From Candidatus Hydrogenedentota bacterium (lineage in GTDB: Bacteria > Hydrogenedentota > Hydrogenedentia > Hydrogenedentales > JAEUWI01): a stretch of DNA of 64,000 nt. Shown here piece after piece: positions 28,197 to 36,907 of the stretch; positions within the stretch are counted from its first letter, which is position 1; every line of letters begins with the position of its first letter. The DNA lies in assembly GCA_016791475.1 (NCBI GenBank), contig JAEUWI010000009.1, forward strand, positions 62,001 to 126,000. Reading direction: 5' to 3'. The notes under the pieces were generated by a model. It ran no database searches. It saw nothing but the letters and a program-made list of their open reading frames with translations, and had not been told where the DNA came from. The translations under genes and the position numbers were made by a program.

Positions 28197-29530
28197 GTCT
28201 TCTTCTTGGGCGCGCCGAAGAGTGACGGCGGGCGCGGTCCGCCGCTGTTCGATTTCTGCCACTCCGAATCATCACCGCCCCGCACCAGCACCACTTCGTC
28301 GCCATCCTTCAGCCCGGCTTTGACTTCGATATTGATTCCGTCGCTCGCGCCCGTCTCCACCGGCACCGTCTCCGTCTCGCCGGGGCTGGTCACGCGCGTC
28401 ACAAACTTTTCCGTGCCCTTGCGCGCGAGCGCGCGAATGGGAACCGTCACCACATTCTCCGCCTCCGCCGTCACAATTTCCACATTCGCCGTCATCTCCG
28501 GCTTCAGCACGGTCTTATTCTCGCTCGTCACTTCGATCTTCACTTCAAAGGTAACGACGTTGGCCGTGTTCGTGCCCTTGTTCGCGATGCGCTGCACCGT
28601 CCCTTCAAAGGTCTCGCCCGAGTAGGCGTCCACCGTAACCAGTGTCGTCTGGCCCAGAGCCACACTGCCGATATCACTCTCGTCCACTGAAGCGAGCACA
28701 AACATGCGCGACAGATCGGAGACGGTCATGACCGCCGTGCCGCCGCCCACGTTGCTGATACCAGAAGAGATAATCTGGCCGATCTGCACGGCGCGCGTTG
28801 ACACCACGCCGTCGATCGGCGAGAGCACCTTGGTCTCGGTCAAACGCTGCTTCGCCAGCTCCAGCGCGGCCTGATCAGACTGGATTTGCACCTCCGCAAG
28901 CTGAATTTCCTGGCGCGTGGCCTCAAGCTGGGCCCGCTGCGCGTCCACCGAGGAAAGCTCTGCCTGGGCGCTGCGCAGGTTCGCCTGGCTCTCCAGCAGC
29001 GTCGTGCGCGAGGTCTCCGCCTCTTCCACGCTGATGTGCTTCTGCGCCAGCAATTGCTCGTCGCGCTGGGCCTTCGCCGCCGCGTCCTTCGCCCGGGCCT
29101 CGCCGGAAAGCACGCTGGCCTGCGCCCGGGCACCGCTGGCCGCCAGGTCCTTCTCCGCCGCCGTAAGATTGGCCCGCGCCTGGGCGAGGCGCGCCTGCGA
29201 GGCCGCATAGGCCGCTTCGGACTGCTGAAGGTTTCGGAGTTGATCCACCGGATCCAGCTCCATGAGCAGGTCACCCTTTGCAACCCGGTCACTCACATCA
29301 ACGGGTAGACCAATGATTTCACCGCTCGCTTTGCACTTGATCTCCACATCCAGATTCGACACCACCCGCCCCGTACACTCTACGCTCTGGCGTATGGAAC
29401 CCAGCGTGCTCTGAGCCGTCTCCACGGCTGCCGCGGCCTCTTCCAGCGCGGCGGAGGCGCTCATCTTCCACCAGATTCCACCGCCGCCACCGGCCGCCAC
29501 CACCAGCCCTATCAAGATCCACTTTTTCAT
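28193..29530 (-). CDS. MacA-like periplasmic adaptor
   Basis: The 445-residue membrane fusion protein begins with MKKWILIGLVVAAGGGGG (membrane anchor or uncleaved signal). The lipoyl halves flank a long coiled-coil hairpin from about residue 95 to 235, rich in Ala, Gln and Glu (for example SQARLAQARANLTAAEKDL). Beta-barrel and membrane-proximal domains follow, and the tail is basic (LFGAPKKKT). It should bridge the MacB-like permeases to the divergent TolC-like lipoprotein. It is the first gene of its operon. The 186 bases upstream are shared with the TolC-like gene, so both sides may be controlled together. Confidence 0.93.
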   Translation of the reverse strand: MKKWILIGLVVAAGGGGGIWWKMSASAALEEAAAAVETAQSTLGSIRQSVECTGRVVSNLDVEIKCKASGEIIGLPVDVSDRVAKGDLLMELDPVDQLRNLQQSEAAYAASQARLAQARANLTAAEKDLAASGARAQASVLSGEARAKDAAAKAQRDEQLLAQKHISVEEAETSRTTLLESQANLRSAQAELSSVDAQRAQLEATRQEIQLAEVQIQSDQAALELAKQRLTETKVLSPIDGVVSTRAVQIGQIISSGISNVGGGTAVMTVSDLSRMFVLASVDESDIGSVALGQTTLVTVDAYSGETFEGTVQRIANKGTNTANVVTFEVKIEVTSENKTVLKPEMTANVEIVTAEAENVVTVPIRALARKGTEKFVTRVTSPGETETVPVETGASDGINIEVKAGLKDGDEVVLVRGGDDSEWQKSNSGGPRPPSLFGAPKKKT

Positions 29531-29716
29531 GGGAAAAACACTCCAGTTCGGCTCGCCCGTTTGCCCATACTGTGTACCAGCTCCCAGCCCCCGTTACACC
29601 CCGCACCCAGCTCGCCATTCATAATGCTCCCCGCCCTGTAACGTTCCCCCCGCGGCCGTGCACAGTCCTGTCAGCCGCGCCGCACTTTGGACCCGCCCGG
29701 CAACAGGACAACAATC

Positions 29717-31432
29717 ATGAAATCCCACCCCTGCAGCATTGCTATCGCAAGCATGTTTTTCCTTTGCGCCTGCGCCACCCAGCAGACCACGTCGTGGAAC
29801 GCACAGAGCGTTGCCCCGCCTCCCTGGCCCCAGACTGAAACCACGCCCGCCGTCGAGCCCGCACCACCCGCGACACCAGTCGAACCCGAAACGGCGGCTA
29901 CCGACACCCCGCGCATTGCCCGGCCACTCTCCCTGAGCGATGCCGTGGTCATCGCCTTTGAGAACAACCGCACCATCGCTGTCGCCGACCTCGACCCGAG
30001 CATTACCTCCACCACCATACAAGAGGCCCGCGCCGAATTCGACCCGATGCTGTCCGCCTCCCTGCGCTATGGCCAGAACACCAACCGCACCACGACCAGC
30101 GGCTCCGCCACCTCCACATCGGGGGGCGCGAATATCGACACGAGCGACGGCACCTCCGTGGGCGAGATCCTTTCCGCCGCGCAAACGATTCAGGCCTTTG
30201 CCAATCGCAACAACGAAGTTACCACCACAGCGCGCTCCAACCAGACCTCGGGGGGCGCGGCCCTCTCGCAATACTTCGCCACCGGCACCACGGTCACCGC
30301 CTCGACGGACTACACCGGCGCCAGCAATGACCCCGCTAACGATCTTTACAGCGGCGGGTGGAGCGTGGAACTGCGCCAGGCCCTCCTCCAGGGCCGGGGG
30401 CGCGACATCAACCTTATCACCGTGCGCCAGGCGGAGAATGACGTGGCCAGCAGCGTCCATGGCCTCCGCCAGCAGGTCATCAGCACCGTGCGCGATGTGG
30501 AGCTGACCTACTGGGATCTCGCCCTGGCCCGGGAAGTTCTGAAAATAAACGAGGTCGCCGTGGCCCTGGCCGACGAACAGATGCGCCTCAATCAGGACCT
30601 GCTCAATGCGGGCCGCGCCGTGGAAGCGGACGTACTCTCCGCCAAAGCCGAGCGCGCCACGCGCCAGGCCGACCTCTCCGACGCCCAGGCCCAGATCGAA
30701 GATCGCAATCTCGCCCTCATCCGACTGCTCAACCCCGATCAGCCCGACCAGTGGCAACTCGTTTTCGAGCCCGAGCCCGCCCCCGAACCCGCGCCCGTCG
30801 ACGCCGATGCCGAGTCCAGTGTCGCCCTCGCCATGGACTACCGACCTGAACTCGCCCAGGCGCGACTCGGTCTGGCCAACGCGGAACTCGGCACACGCCG
30901 CGCCCGCAATGACCTCCTGCCCCGCGTGGACCTCGTGGCCACGGTCGGCGGCGGAGCCGATGGCGATCACGGCAGCGAGGCCTGGAATATGTTTGAAGCG
31001 GGTCGTGATGAATCCTACGGCATCGGCATCGAAGTGGAGACCGCCCTCTACCGCCGCGCCGAGAAGGCCCGCCTCCTCCGCAGTGAACTCCAGCAGACCC
31101 AGAGTGAACGCCAGATTGCCGACACCGAACAGGCCATTGAAACCGCCGTGCGACAGGCCGTCGTCGAACTCCGCCGCAACTGGGACCGCCTCGGATCAAC
31201 CCGCGAGGCCGTCACCGCGCGCACCAGCGAACTCGAAACCGCCCAGAGCCGCTACGCCAGCGGACGCTCCACCAACCTCGACGTCCTCCTCGTGCAGCGC
31301 GACCTCATCCAGGCCCAGATCGACGAAGTCGCCGCCCGCGTAGGCTGCGCACAGGCCCTCACGGGACTCTACGCCGCCGAAGGCACCCTGCTCGAACGGC
31401 GCGGAATTGTCGTGGAGACGGAGGAAGAGTAG
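29717..31432 (+). CDS. TolC-like outer-membrane efflux lipoprotein
   Basis: The 571-residue outer-membrane factor has a lipoprotein-like signal (FFLCAC, then a Pro-rich linker of about 45 residues). Two OEP repeats follow: the first from LSLSDAVVIAFENNRTI near residue 83, the second from about residue 370 (YRPELAQARLGLANAEL), each with long helical hairpins. Residues 350-370 hold a Glu-Pro-rich spacer. It forms the channel for tripartite export. Divergent placement against the MacA-like adaptor strongly suggests they work together, and it may also serve the RND pump at 15-19 kb. A string of short repeats lies directly after the stop codon. Confidence 0.92.
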   Translation: MKSHPCSIAIASMFFLCACATQQTTSWNAQSVAPPPWPQTETTPAVEPAPPATPVEPETAATDTPRIARPLSLSDAVVIAFENNRTIAVADLDPSITSTTIQEARAEFDPMLSASLRYGQNTNRTTTSGSATSTSGGANIDTSDGTSVGEILSAAQTIQAFANRNNEVTTTARSNQTSGGAALSQYFATGTTVTASTDYTGASNDPANDLYSGGWSVELRQALLQGRGRDINLITVRQAENDVASSVHGLRQQVISTVRDVELTYWDLALAREVLKINEVAVALADEQMRLNQDLLNAGRAVEADVLSAKAERATRQADLSDAQAQIEDRNLALIRLLNPDQPDQWQLVFEPEPAPEPAPVDADAESSVALAMDYRPELAQARLGLANAELGTRRARNDLLPRVDLVATVGGGADGDHGSEAWNMFEAGRDESYGIGIEVETALYRRAEKARLLRSELQQTQSERQIADTEQAIETAVRQAVVELRRNWDRLGSTREAVTARTSELETAQSRYASGRSTNLDVLLVQRDLIQAQIDEVAARVGCAQALTGLYAAEGTLLERRGIVVETEEE

Positions 31433-31539
31433 GCTGTAGGCTTCAGGCTTCAGGCTTCAGGTTTCAGGCTGTCGGCTGTTGAGACCCCTTCGCACGACCC
31501 ATACGACCCATACGACCCATAAGACCCATAAGACCCATC
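31432..31539. repeat. Two short tandem repeats after the TolC-like gene
   Basis: Positions 31432-31478 hold a seven-base repeat based on GGCTTCA. Positions 31498-31539 hold a nine-base repeat (two CCCATACGA, then two CCCATAAGA and a partial unit). The same nine-base word recurs at 41.6 kb and, in single or few copies, at 44.2 and 51.9 kb. Confidence 0.85.
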
Positions 31540-31544
31540 GCCCC

Positions 31545-31844
31545 CTACTTCCGGCGTTCGCTGTCCCGCTTCACCTGCCCCAGCGTACCCCGGCCCCGCT
31601 GCACCGCAGCATGATAAAACCACGGTCCAAGAATCGCCGCAAGCACGCCCGCCACGAGCGCGACATACATGTAACCCGAGATAGTCTCCCCGTCCCAGTC
31701 TCGATAGTATCGACGCGGCATATTGACCATCATCAATACAAACGTGGCCCCAAACAACCCGATGCGCACCACAACATCGGCAATAAGATGCGCCCAGAAA
31801 TCCTCCCGGCGCGAAAACTGATTTCTCAACGTACTCTCTCCCAC
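31545..31844 (-). CDS. Small two-helix membrane protein, unknown
   Basis: The frame encodes 99 residues from a GTG at 31844; no ATG lies in a sensible position and the ribosome site is weak. Two hydrophobic segments are clear: about residues 24-44 (VVVRIGLFGATFVLMMV) and 57-78 (MYVALVAGVLAAILGPWF), with a basic C-terminal tail. No family is recognised. The regular membrane pattern supports a real gene more than a chance frame. It is flanked by repeats on its downstream side. Confidence 0.5.
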   Translation of the reverse strand: MGESTLRNQFSRREDFWAHLIADVVVRIGLFGATFVLMMVNMPRRYYRDWDGETISGYMYVALVAGVLAAILGPWFYHAAVQRGRGTLGQVKRDSERRK

Positions 31845-31943
31845 CCGTCGATTGGTTCAGGTTGATTCCCCCTCCCTTACACCATTCCCCCACGCTCTAT
31901 TCACCTCCTCCATTCACTATTCCCAACTCACTATTCTCTATTC

Positions 31944-31982
31944 AAAAAAGCGCCCCCGCAACACCGAAAGCATTGCGGGGGC
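31944..31982 (-). terminator. Intrinsic terminator of the VPIPA surface protein
   Basis: A perfect ten-base stem (31952-31961 with 31973-31982) is followed on the minus strand by six T residues, 40 bases past the stop codon. Confidence 0.9.
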
Positions 31983-32021
31983 GAACAACAAACACATGAC
32001 GATGTGCCGTCAAGCGCGATA

Positions 32022-32819
32022 TCAGGAACTCTTCTTACGAAGCTTGCGGGCGAGGCCGATCAGGCCCATGCCCAGCAGACCAAGGGGTGCGGCAGCGGGA
32101 ATCGGGACGACGGCGCCGGCTTCCAAGTTGCCGTTAATTACTATGTTGCTGATTGTGTACGGACCGGTGCTGACGTAGTTGGACATCGTGTCCCCGTAGA
32201 TAAAATTGAAGCCGTACCCACCATTCTTAGGAGCACCGGTGCCGCCCCACGCAGTACCCGGATTTGGATTGTCAATCTTCCAACCTCCGGCCACCAATGA
32301 GGCATAGGAAATTTGGTTTCCGCCGAAGAGCCCTGTTAACCACGATGTGTCGCCGTTTGACTCATGAACGTAATAGCTCATATCGGAGAAATTGACTGCA
32401 ACAGTCTCTCCATTGGAAAGATAGCCTCGACCGTCCGGGTACAGAATTGGGTCGTAAGTCAGCAAATTGTTCAAGGGCGCGTTGGATGGCTCATTCGCAA
32501 TTACGGCCCAGCGACGATCTGCTGGGTTCGCGGCACCATTAGTAATCCAGATGTTCATGTAGGGCATCCACGCCCCGCCGACGTTAGTGGCCACGAACGA
32601 AACTGACTGCAAATCAGCGAAGGTCATCCCGTCGAAGTACGACGTTCCATAGCCGGCTTTGTCACCTGTGCTGGGTGTATTGAAGGAGACACCGTTCTGC
32701 CCAAGCAACTCTGTTGCCGTGCCACCACCTCGGATTCCAAACTCTTCAAAATCAATCACGGCCGCTTGCGCCGTCCCGCCGACCAACAGGGCCAACCCCA
32801 AAACTAAGCTTTTCTTCAT
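32022..32819 (-). CDS. Secreted protein with VPxPA/PEP-CTERM-type sorting tail
   Basis: The 265-residue protein has a clean signal peptide (ends near TAQA). The mature part is beta-rich with many Gly, Asn, Ser and Tyr residues and resembles other sorted extracellular proteins. The C-terminal 28 residues form a sorting signal: VPIPAAAPLGLLGMG, then a hydrophobic helix and the basic end ARKLRKKSS. This fits the VPLPA-CTERM variant handled by an exosortase-type transpeptidase. No exosortase gene is in the window. A role in extracellular matrix or flocculation is typical for the class. It ends at a strong intrinsic terminator. Confidence 0.85.
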   Translation of the reverse strand: MKKSLVLGLALLVGGTAQAAVIDFEEFGIRGGGTATELLGQNGVSFNTPSTGDKAGYGTSYFDGMTFADLQSVSFVATNVGGAWMPYMNIWITNGAANPADRRWAVIANEPSNAPLNNLLTYDPILYPDGRGYLSNGETVAVNFSDMSYYVHESNGDTSWLTGLFGGNQISYASLVAGGWKIDNPNPGTAWGGTGAPKNGGYGFNFIYGDTMSNYVSTGPYTISNIVINGNLEAGAVVPIPAAAPLGLLGMGLIGLARKLRKKSS

Positions 32820-33484
32820 TCCTCATTCCCTTTCGTTAGTGTTTGTACTTCCTCTTCACACACGACGCTCCAGGACTTGAGACCTCCTTTGGGGTTCGGA
32901 GGAACCCCGACCCGTGCACGCTTGTTGCCCGGTCGGATCTCAAGGGAATCGAGGGAGATAAAACGGGGACCTTAGCCACCATCGAGGAATGCACCGACAT
33001 GGAACTCCCCGAGCTGAGTTGGATGGGCGAGACCGACCTGGAACCCGGATAGCGCACACCCAATACAGTACTGCCTTGACTATTTCCCGCCGTCATCTCT
33101 CCCAATACACCCTCATCATCTGCAAGATTTATTCCGAAATCGTCGGTTTTGACAGATTTATGGCACCCCCAGGTGGCCCATGCCGAGAAGCAGTTGTGAT
33201 GCAACGACTTAGATTGGAAGATAATTTTCGCCCCGCTCCGCGGCGCGACGGGCCGGACCGATTTCGAATTCAAGTGTCATATATATAATACACGCACCTA
33301 AGTTTTAGTGTTTATATATTTGTCATGATTGAACAAGGATTTCGGAGCGACACCTCGGGAGCGAGGATGGAGAATTCGCTGTATTCATCGAGGGGTCAAC
33401 AGTGTACCGCCGCCAACGTATGGGCAACGTGGCAAGTTCAGGTGATCTGGAGGAAGGAAGGAGCAGGGGGCGGGAAGAGACAAA
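32820..33484. other. Gene-free stretch upstream of the VPIPA gene
   Basis: About 665 bases. The promoter of the minus-strand surface-protein gene should be at the left end. Around 33275-33325 the sequence is strongly AT-rich (TATATATAATAC). No credible coding frame or RNA was found apart from the tRNA that follows. Confidence 0.4.
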
Positions 33485-33574
33485 TGGCGGAGAGGCAGGG
33501 ATTCGAACCCTGGTTACGGTTGCCCGTAAAACGGCTTTCGAGGCCGCCGCCTTCAACCACTCGGCCACCTCTCC
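33485..33574 (-). tRNA. tRNA-Ser (CGA)
   Basis: The acceptor stem GGAGAGG/CCTCTCC closes perfectly. The D arm GTGGCCGAGTGG, anticodon loop CTCGAAA (anticodon CGA, reading UCG), long variable arm and T arm with GGTTCGAATCC are all visible. The 3' CCA is encoded. The length of 87 bases without CCA and the long variable arm fit the serine class. Confidence 0.97.
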
Positions 33575-33621
33575 GCGCTGGGAGCCGGAAGTGTAGCAAA
33601 TGCCGCCCGCGCGATGCGAAT

Positions 33622-33706
33622 TTAGGCTTTAGACTGTAGGCTGCAGGCTACGGGGAAGCCGGGCCTTTCTGGAATATCCGTCCTATCGGTCGAATCCGTC
33701 CTATTG
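33622..33706. repeat. Short degenerate repeats between tRNA and FG-GAP gene
   Basis: Positions 33622-33650 hold a degenerate TAGGCT-type repeat like that at 31.4 kb. Positions 33672-33706 hold TCCGTCCTATCGGTCGAAT-like repeats related to the GATCGGTCCG words at 35.7 and 41.0 kb. Confidence 0.6.
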
Positions 33707-33715
33707 AGCCCCACC

Positions 33716-35632
33716 CTACTCCTTCGGCTTCTCCAGGTAGTAGAAAAAGCCGTCTTCAGCACCAATCAGCAGCTCCGGCTTGCCGTCTTTGTTCCAGTCC
33801 ACGAGCGTGGGGCAGGTGTCGTGGCCCGCAAGAAGCTGGATATCGACCTCACCCTCGTTCTTGAACTGGAACTCGCCTTTCTTCTCGGCGATATTGCGCA
33901 TGAAGTCGATATTCTTGCTGTTGATCAGGATATCCACATCTCCGTCGCCATCCCAATCGCCCATGGTGAACTTGCGGCGTCCGCTGCCGCCCGCGTTCTT
34001 CTCGTTCAGGCGCAGGGGCTGACCCTTCTCATCCTTGAAGATCCGCTTTGGCGCAAGCAGCACCAGCCCCCCCTCCGTCTTCGCGCGCTCGAAAAAGGCC
34101 AGGTAGCCTTCCTGATCGAGCATGGAGAGATCGGGCAAACCGTCTCCGTTCAGATCTTTCACGATGGGGCTCGTGCGCCACTGGGTTACCAGATTCTTGC
34201 CTTCGGGGGTCCACCAGTACCAGGCGGGCTTGGGTGCGGGGCCCTCCCACTCCACCGTGATCGCCTGGGCCGCCGCCAGCACCGCTTTCTCCTGCGTGCC
34301 CGTGTTTTTCAGCCACTCCACCTTGCCCCAGATGGAGTTGTACACGATGTCCAGCAGGCCGTCCCCGTCCCAGTCGGCCACGTTCAACACGGTATAGCCC
34401 CACTTGGCCTCTGCGGGACCCTGGATCGATCCGTTGGGACCCGCCTGAATGCGAAAGAGCGCGCCACCGGCCTCCAGGTAGACCGGCTTGGCCCATTTGG
34501 GATCCGTGCCGCCGCTGAGATTTTCCACGAAGTTGATGTAGCCCGCCGTATCGCCCGCGATGATGTCCTCGTCGCCGTCGTTGTCCCAATCTACGCTGAA
34601 GGGCGTCACCAGCGCGCCCACCTTCACGTTTTCGGCCTCCTGCTGGAAATAACGCGGCGGCGTGAAGGTCGGTAGACCGTTCTTTTTCTCACCGATGCCC
34701 AGCAGCATCACCACGCGGCCGTCTTCCTTGCCCACGATGATGTCCGGGTTGCTGTCGCGGTTCCAGTCGAAGACCACCACCTGAAGCATCTCCAGATCGA
34801 GGTGGAGCGTTTCACCCTTCAGCTCGATAAAGCGCCCCTCGCCATACACGGGCGCCGTCCGCGTGCCCGTGTTCTCAAAATAGGTGAGCCGGTCCAGAAA
34901 CTCGCCACAGAGCAGATCAAGATCGCCGTCCTTGTCGAAATCCACGAAGTTCGGTGACGGCGTGCCAAAGACATCCAGCGCCTTGCCACCCGCCTGAACC
35001 TGCATCGCCTCGGCATAGGACGGGGCCTCGTTGGTGCCCGTATTCTTCATCACGTACACATGGCCGTGAAGGGGGCCCTTGGTCCACTCGCCCTTCTCGT
35101 TGAAAGCGTTGTCCCATCCATAATCCGTCCAGTCACCCACGCCCACCACGAGATCCCGGACACCGTCGCCGTCATAATCGCAAAACTTCCACTGCTTGCC
35201 GCGCGTCGCGCGAAAGGTCGGTTCGTAGGGAATCGGCACCGGCTCCTGAAAATAAGTTTTCTTGAAATTGGGATAATAAATCCCCGGCTCCGTCATGAAG
35301 ACTTCATCGCCCTCGTAGGAAGGTGTAATGTCGTGCTTCGCCCCGTCCAGCCGCACCGCCGGTTTGAAGATGGGCCAGTCGATATTCCCCTGCGTATTTT
35401 CGAAGAAGTAAATGCCGTTGTAGGGTTTGTCGGCGCTTGCGCAGAGGAGGTCGTAATCGCCGTCCCCATCGAAGTCCATGGGGAAAGGCGAGCCCCACAG
35501 GCCCACACCCAGATCGACCACCAGCCCGGGGTTGTTGTACGGGATGCGCCGCAGCTTGGAGCCCTCGGTCAGGGGAAGGGAAAAAGCGGCACCGGCGAGG
35601 ACGGCGGCGAAGAGGAACGTGGCAATGCGCAT
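33716..35632 (-). CDS. Secreted FG-GAP/VCBS beta-propeller protein
   Basis: The 638-residue protein has a signal peptide (ends near GAAFS). At least seven FG-GAP/VCBS calcium-binding loops of the DxDxDGxxD type can be read, for example DFDGDGDYDLL near residue 54, DYDGDGVRDLV near 153, DFDKDGDLDLL near 233, DWDNDGDEDII near 350 and DWDGDGDVDIL near 558, so a seven-bladed propeller is expected. Such proteins bind sugars or act as adhesins, and no catalytic site is visible. AAAGGATC precedes the start. It is divergent from the TetR-Rnk fusion gene. Confidence 0.88.
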   Translation of the reverse strand: MRIATFLFAAVLAGAAFSLPLTEGSKLRRIPYNNPGLVVDLGVGLWGSPFPMDFDGDGDYDLLCASADKPYNGIYFFENTQGNIDWPIFKPAVRLDGAKHDITPSYEGDEVFMTEPGIYYPNFKKTYFQEPVPIPYEPTFRATRGKQWKFCDYDGDGVRDLVVGVGDWTDYGWDNAFNEKGEWTKGPLHGHVYVMKNTGTNEAPSYAEAMQVQAGGKALDVFGTPSPNFVDFDKDGDLDLLCGEFLDRLTYFENTGTRTAPVYGEGRFIELKGETLHLDLEMLQVVVFDWNRDSNPDIIVGKEDGRVVMLLGIGEKKNGLPTFTPPRYFQQEAENVKVGALVTPFSVDWDNDGDEDIIAGDTAGYINFVENLSGGTDPKWAKPVYLEAGGALFRIQAGPNGSIQGPAEAKWGYTVLNVADWDGDGLLDIVYNSIWGKVEWLKNTGTQEKAVLAAAQAITVEWEGPAPKPAWYWWTPEGKNLVTQWRTSPIVKDLNGDGLPDLSMLDQEGYLAFFERAKTEGGLVLLAPKRIFKDEKGQPLRLNEKNAGGSGRRKFTMGDWDGDGDVDILINSKNIDFMRNIAEKKGEFQFKNEGEVDIQLLAGHDTCPTLVDWNKDGKPELLIGAEDGFFYYLEKPKE

Positions 35633-35716
35633 GGGGGATCCTTTCGTGAAACAGACTCGCCCTATCTTACGGGATGGCGGCCCGCGTTACCAGTGGATGA
35701 TCCGAGCGATCAGACG

Positions 35717-35746
35717 GATCGGTCCGATCGGTCCGATCGGTCTGAT
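35717..35746. repeat. GATCGGTCCG tandem repeat
   Basis: Three ten-base units of GATCGGTCCG (the last one GATCGGTCTG) lie just upstream of the TetR-Rnk promoter. A similar array lies at 40979-41008. Confidence 0.8.
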
Positions 35747-35752
35747 GCCCCC

Positions 35753-35781
35753 TTGACTTTCCCGATAGACCGACGTAGAAT
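35753..35781 (+). promoter_or_regulatory. Sigma70-type promoter of the TetR-Rnk gene
   Basis: TTGACT at 35753-35758 and TAGAAT at 35776-35781 are separated by 17 bases, close to the vegetative consensus. The start codon lies 48 bases further on. Confidence 0.7.
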
Positions 35782-35797
35782 GAACATAGACTCATTT

Positions 35798-35815
35798 AGT
35801 GAACACAAATTCACT
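35798..35815. promoter_or_regulatory. Candidate TetR operator
   Basis: The inverted repeat AGTGAA-N6-TTCACT sits between the -10 box and the start codon. Position and symmetry fit an autoregulatory TetR site. Further GAAC/GTTC words lie on both sides. Confidence 0.55.
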
Positions 35816-35829
35816 TCAGGTTCATCGCC

Positions 35830-36870
35830 ATGGCCCAACCAAGACGCATCCACGAAATCCTCGATGCCGCCGAGCATCATTTTCAGTCCAAGGGCTTCGC
35901 CCAGACCACCATGGACGATGTGGCCCGAGAGGCGGGCGTTTCCGTCGGAACGCTGTACAACAGCTTTCAGGGCAAGGAAGATCTCTATGCTCAGGTGGCG
36001 GAGCGCATCGGAGACGCGGTCATCGAGCGCCTCACCTCTTTTGTCAACGTAACCAAGCCCGAAGAGGCCGTACTGGATGTGATCCGCCTTCGGCTCTACA
36101 ACCACACCCGGGATCGCCTCTTTTTTCAGCCCTTTTCCTTCCCCAGCTACCTTGGCATCGAGCCCCGGCCGGAGCAACTGGGTCCGAAGGTCAACAAGCT
36201 CCACCGGCGCTATGTGGACTTTGTGGAGCAGCTTTTCGATCGCTACTGCAAGGGCGCGGCGCGCCCGCGAAGCTCCACCGTGAAAATGGCGGTCTACCTC
36301 GACGGCCTTGTCACGTCCTTCATGGGCTATTGGAGTGGCAACGTCCAGGCCGATTCCATCGCGAAGGCCGCCCGGGAAATGCGCGACATGCTCTTCCGCT
36401 CGCTGGAGGGCTCCGCCTCGGATCTCCACACCGGGCACACCGACGGCGTTGCGGAGTATCGCGCCACCTGCGTGAACCAGTATGACCTGGATCGCCTGAA
36501 AGAGCTGATCGCCGTTGTCCGCGTTTTCGGCCGCAAGGAGTGGCAGGACAATGCCGACGCACTGGATCGCGAATTGACGGAAGCCCGGGTCATCTCACCC
36601 CGCGAGGTGCCCGCCGACGTGGTCACCATGAACTCCCGGGTACGCATACGGGACCGTAAGAGTGGGGCCGATCAGGTCGTCGTGCTCGTGTTCCCCCGGG
36701 ATCTCCATGCCCACCCGACCAACGTCTGCATTCTCGATCCCATCGGCCTGGGTCTTTTCGGGCGCCGCACCGGCGATGTCTACGAAGTGCGCAACAAGCG
36801 CGGCGAGACCCTGTACCAGGTCGAAGAAATTCTCTACCAGCCCGAAGCCGCGGGCGACTTCCACATTTAA
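35830..36870 (+). CDS. TetR repressor fused to an Rnk (GreA/GreB-like) domain
   Basis: The 346-residue fusion is read in one intact frame. Residues 1-50 are a TetR helix-turn-helix (TTMDDVAREAGVSVGTLYNSF). Residues 50-200 are the helical ligand-binding and dimer region. After a short linker, residues 215-253 form an Rnk-like N-terminal coiled coil. Residues 254-346 match the Rnk/GreA C-terminal domain, including VPADVVTMNSRV and the closing YQPEAAGDF. Rnk and GreA-type domains bind RNA polymerase near its secondary channel, so the fusion could link ligand sensing at an operator to direct action on polymerase; that is inference. A separate rnk gene starts 37 bases downstream. A promoter and a candidate operator lie directly upstream. 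Confidence 0.88.
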   Translation: MAQPRRIHEILDAAEHHFQSKGFAQTTMDDVAREAGVSVGTLYNSFQGKEDLYAQVAERIGDAVIERLTSFVNVTKPEEAVLDVIRLRLYNHTRDRLFFQPFSFPSYLGIEPRPEQLGPKVNKLHRRYVDFVEQLFDRYCKGAARPRSSTVKMAVYLDGLVTSFMGYWSGNVQADSIAKAAREMRDMLFRSLEGSASDLHTGHTDGVAEYRATCVNQYDLDRLKELIAVVRVFGRKEWQDNADALDRELTEARVISPREVPADVVTMNSRVRIRDRKSGADQVVVLVFPRDLHAHPTNVCILDPIGLGLFGRRTGDVYEVRNKRGETLYQVEEILYQPEAAGDFHI

Positions 36871-36907
36871 CCCCGTCACGCCAATTCGCGTGCAAGGAGG
36901 TACCCCC

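Noticed and set aside
31450-31893. 147-residue minus-strand frame ending in Ser-Tyr-Gly repeats
   Set aside because: The Ser-Tyr-Gly part is again the nine-base repeat, and the remainder overlaps the better-supported small membrane protein in another frame.
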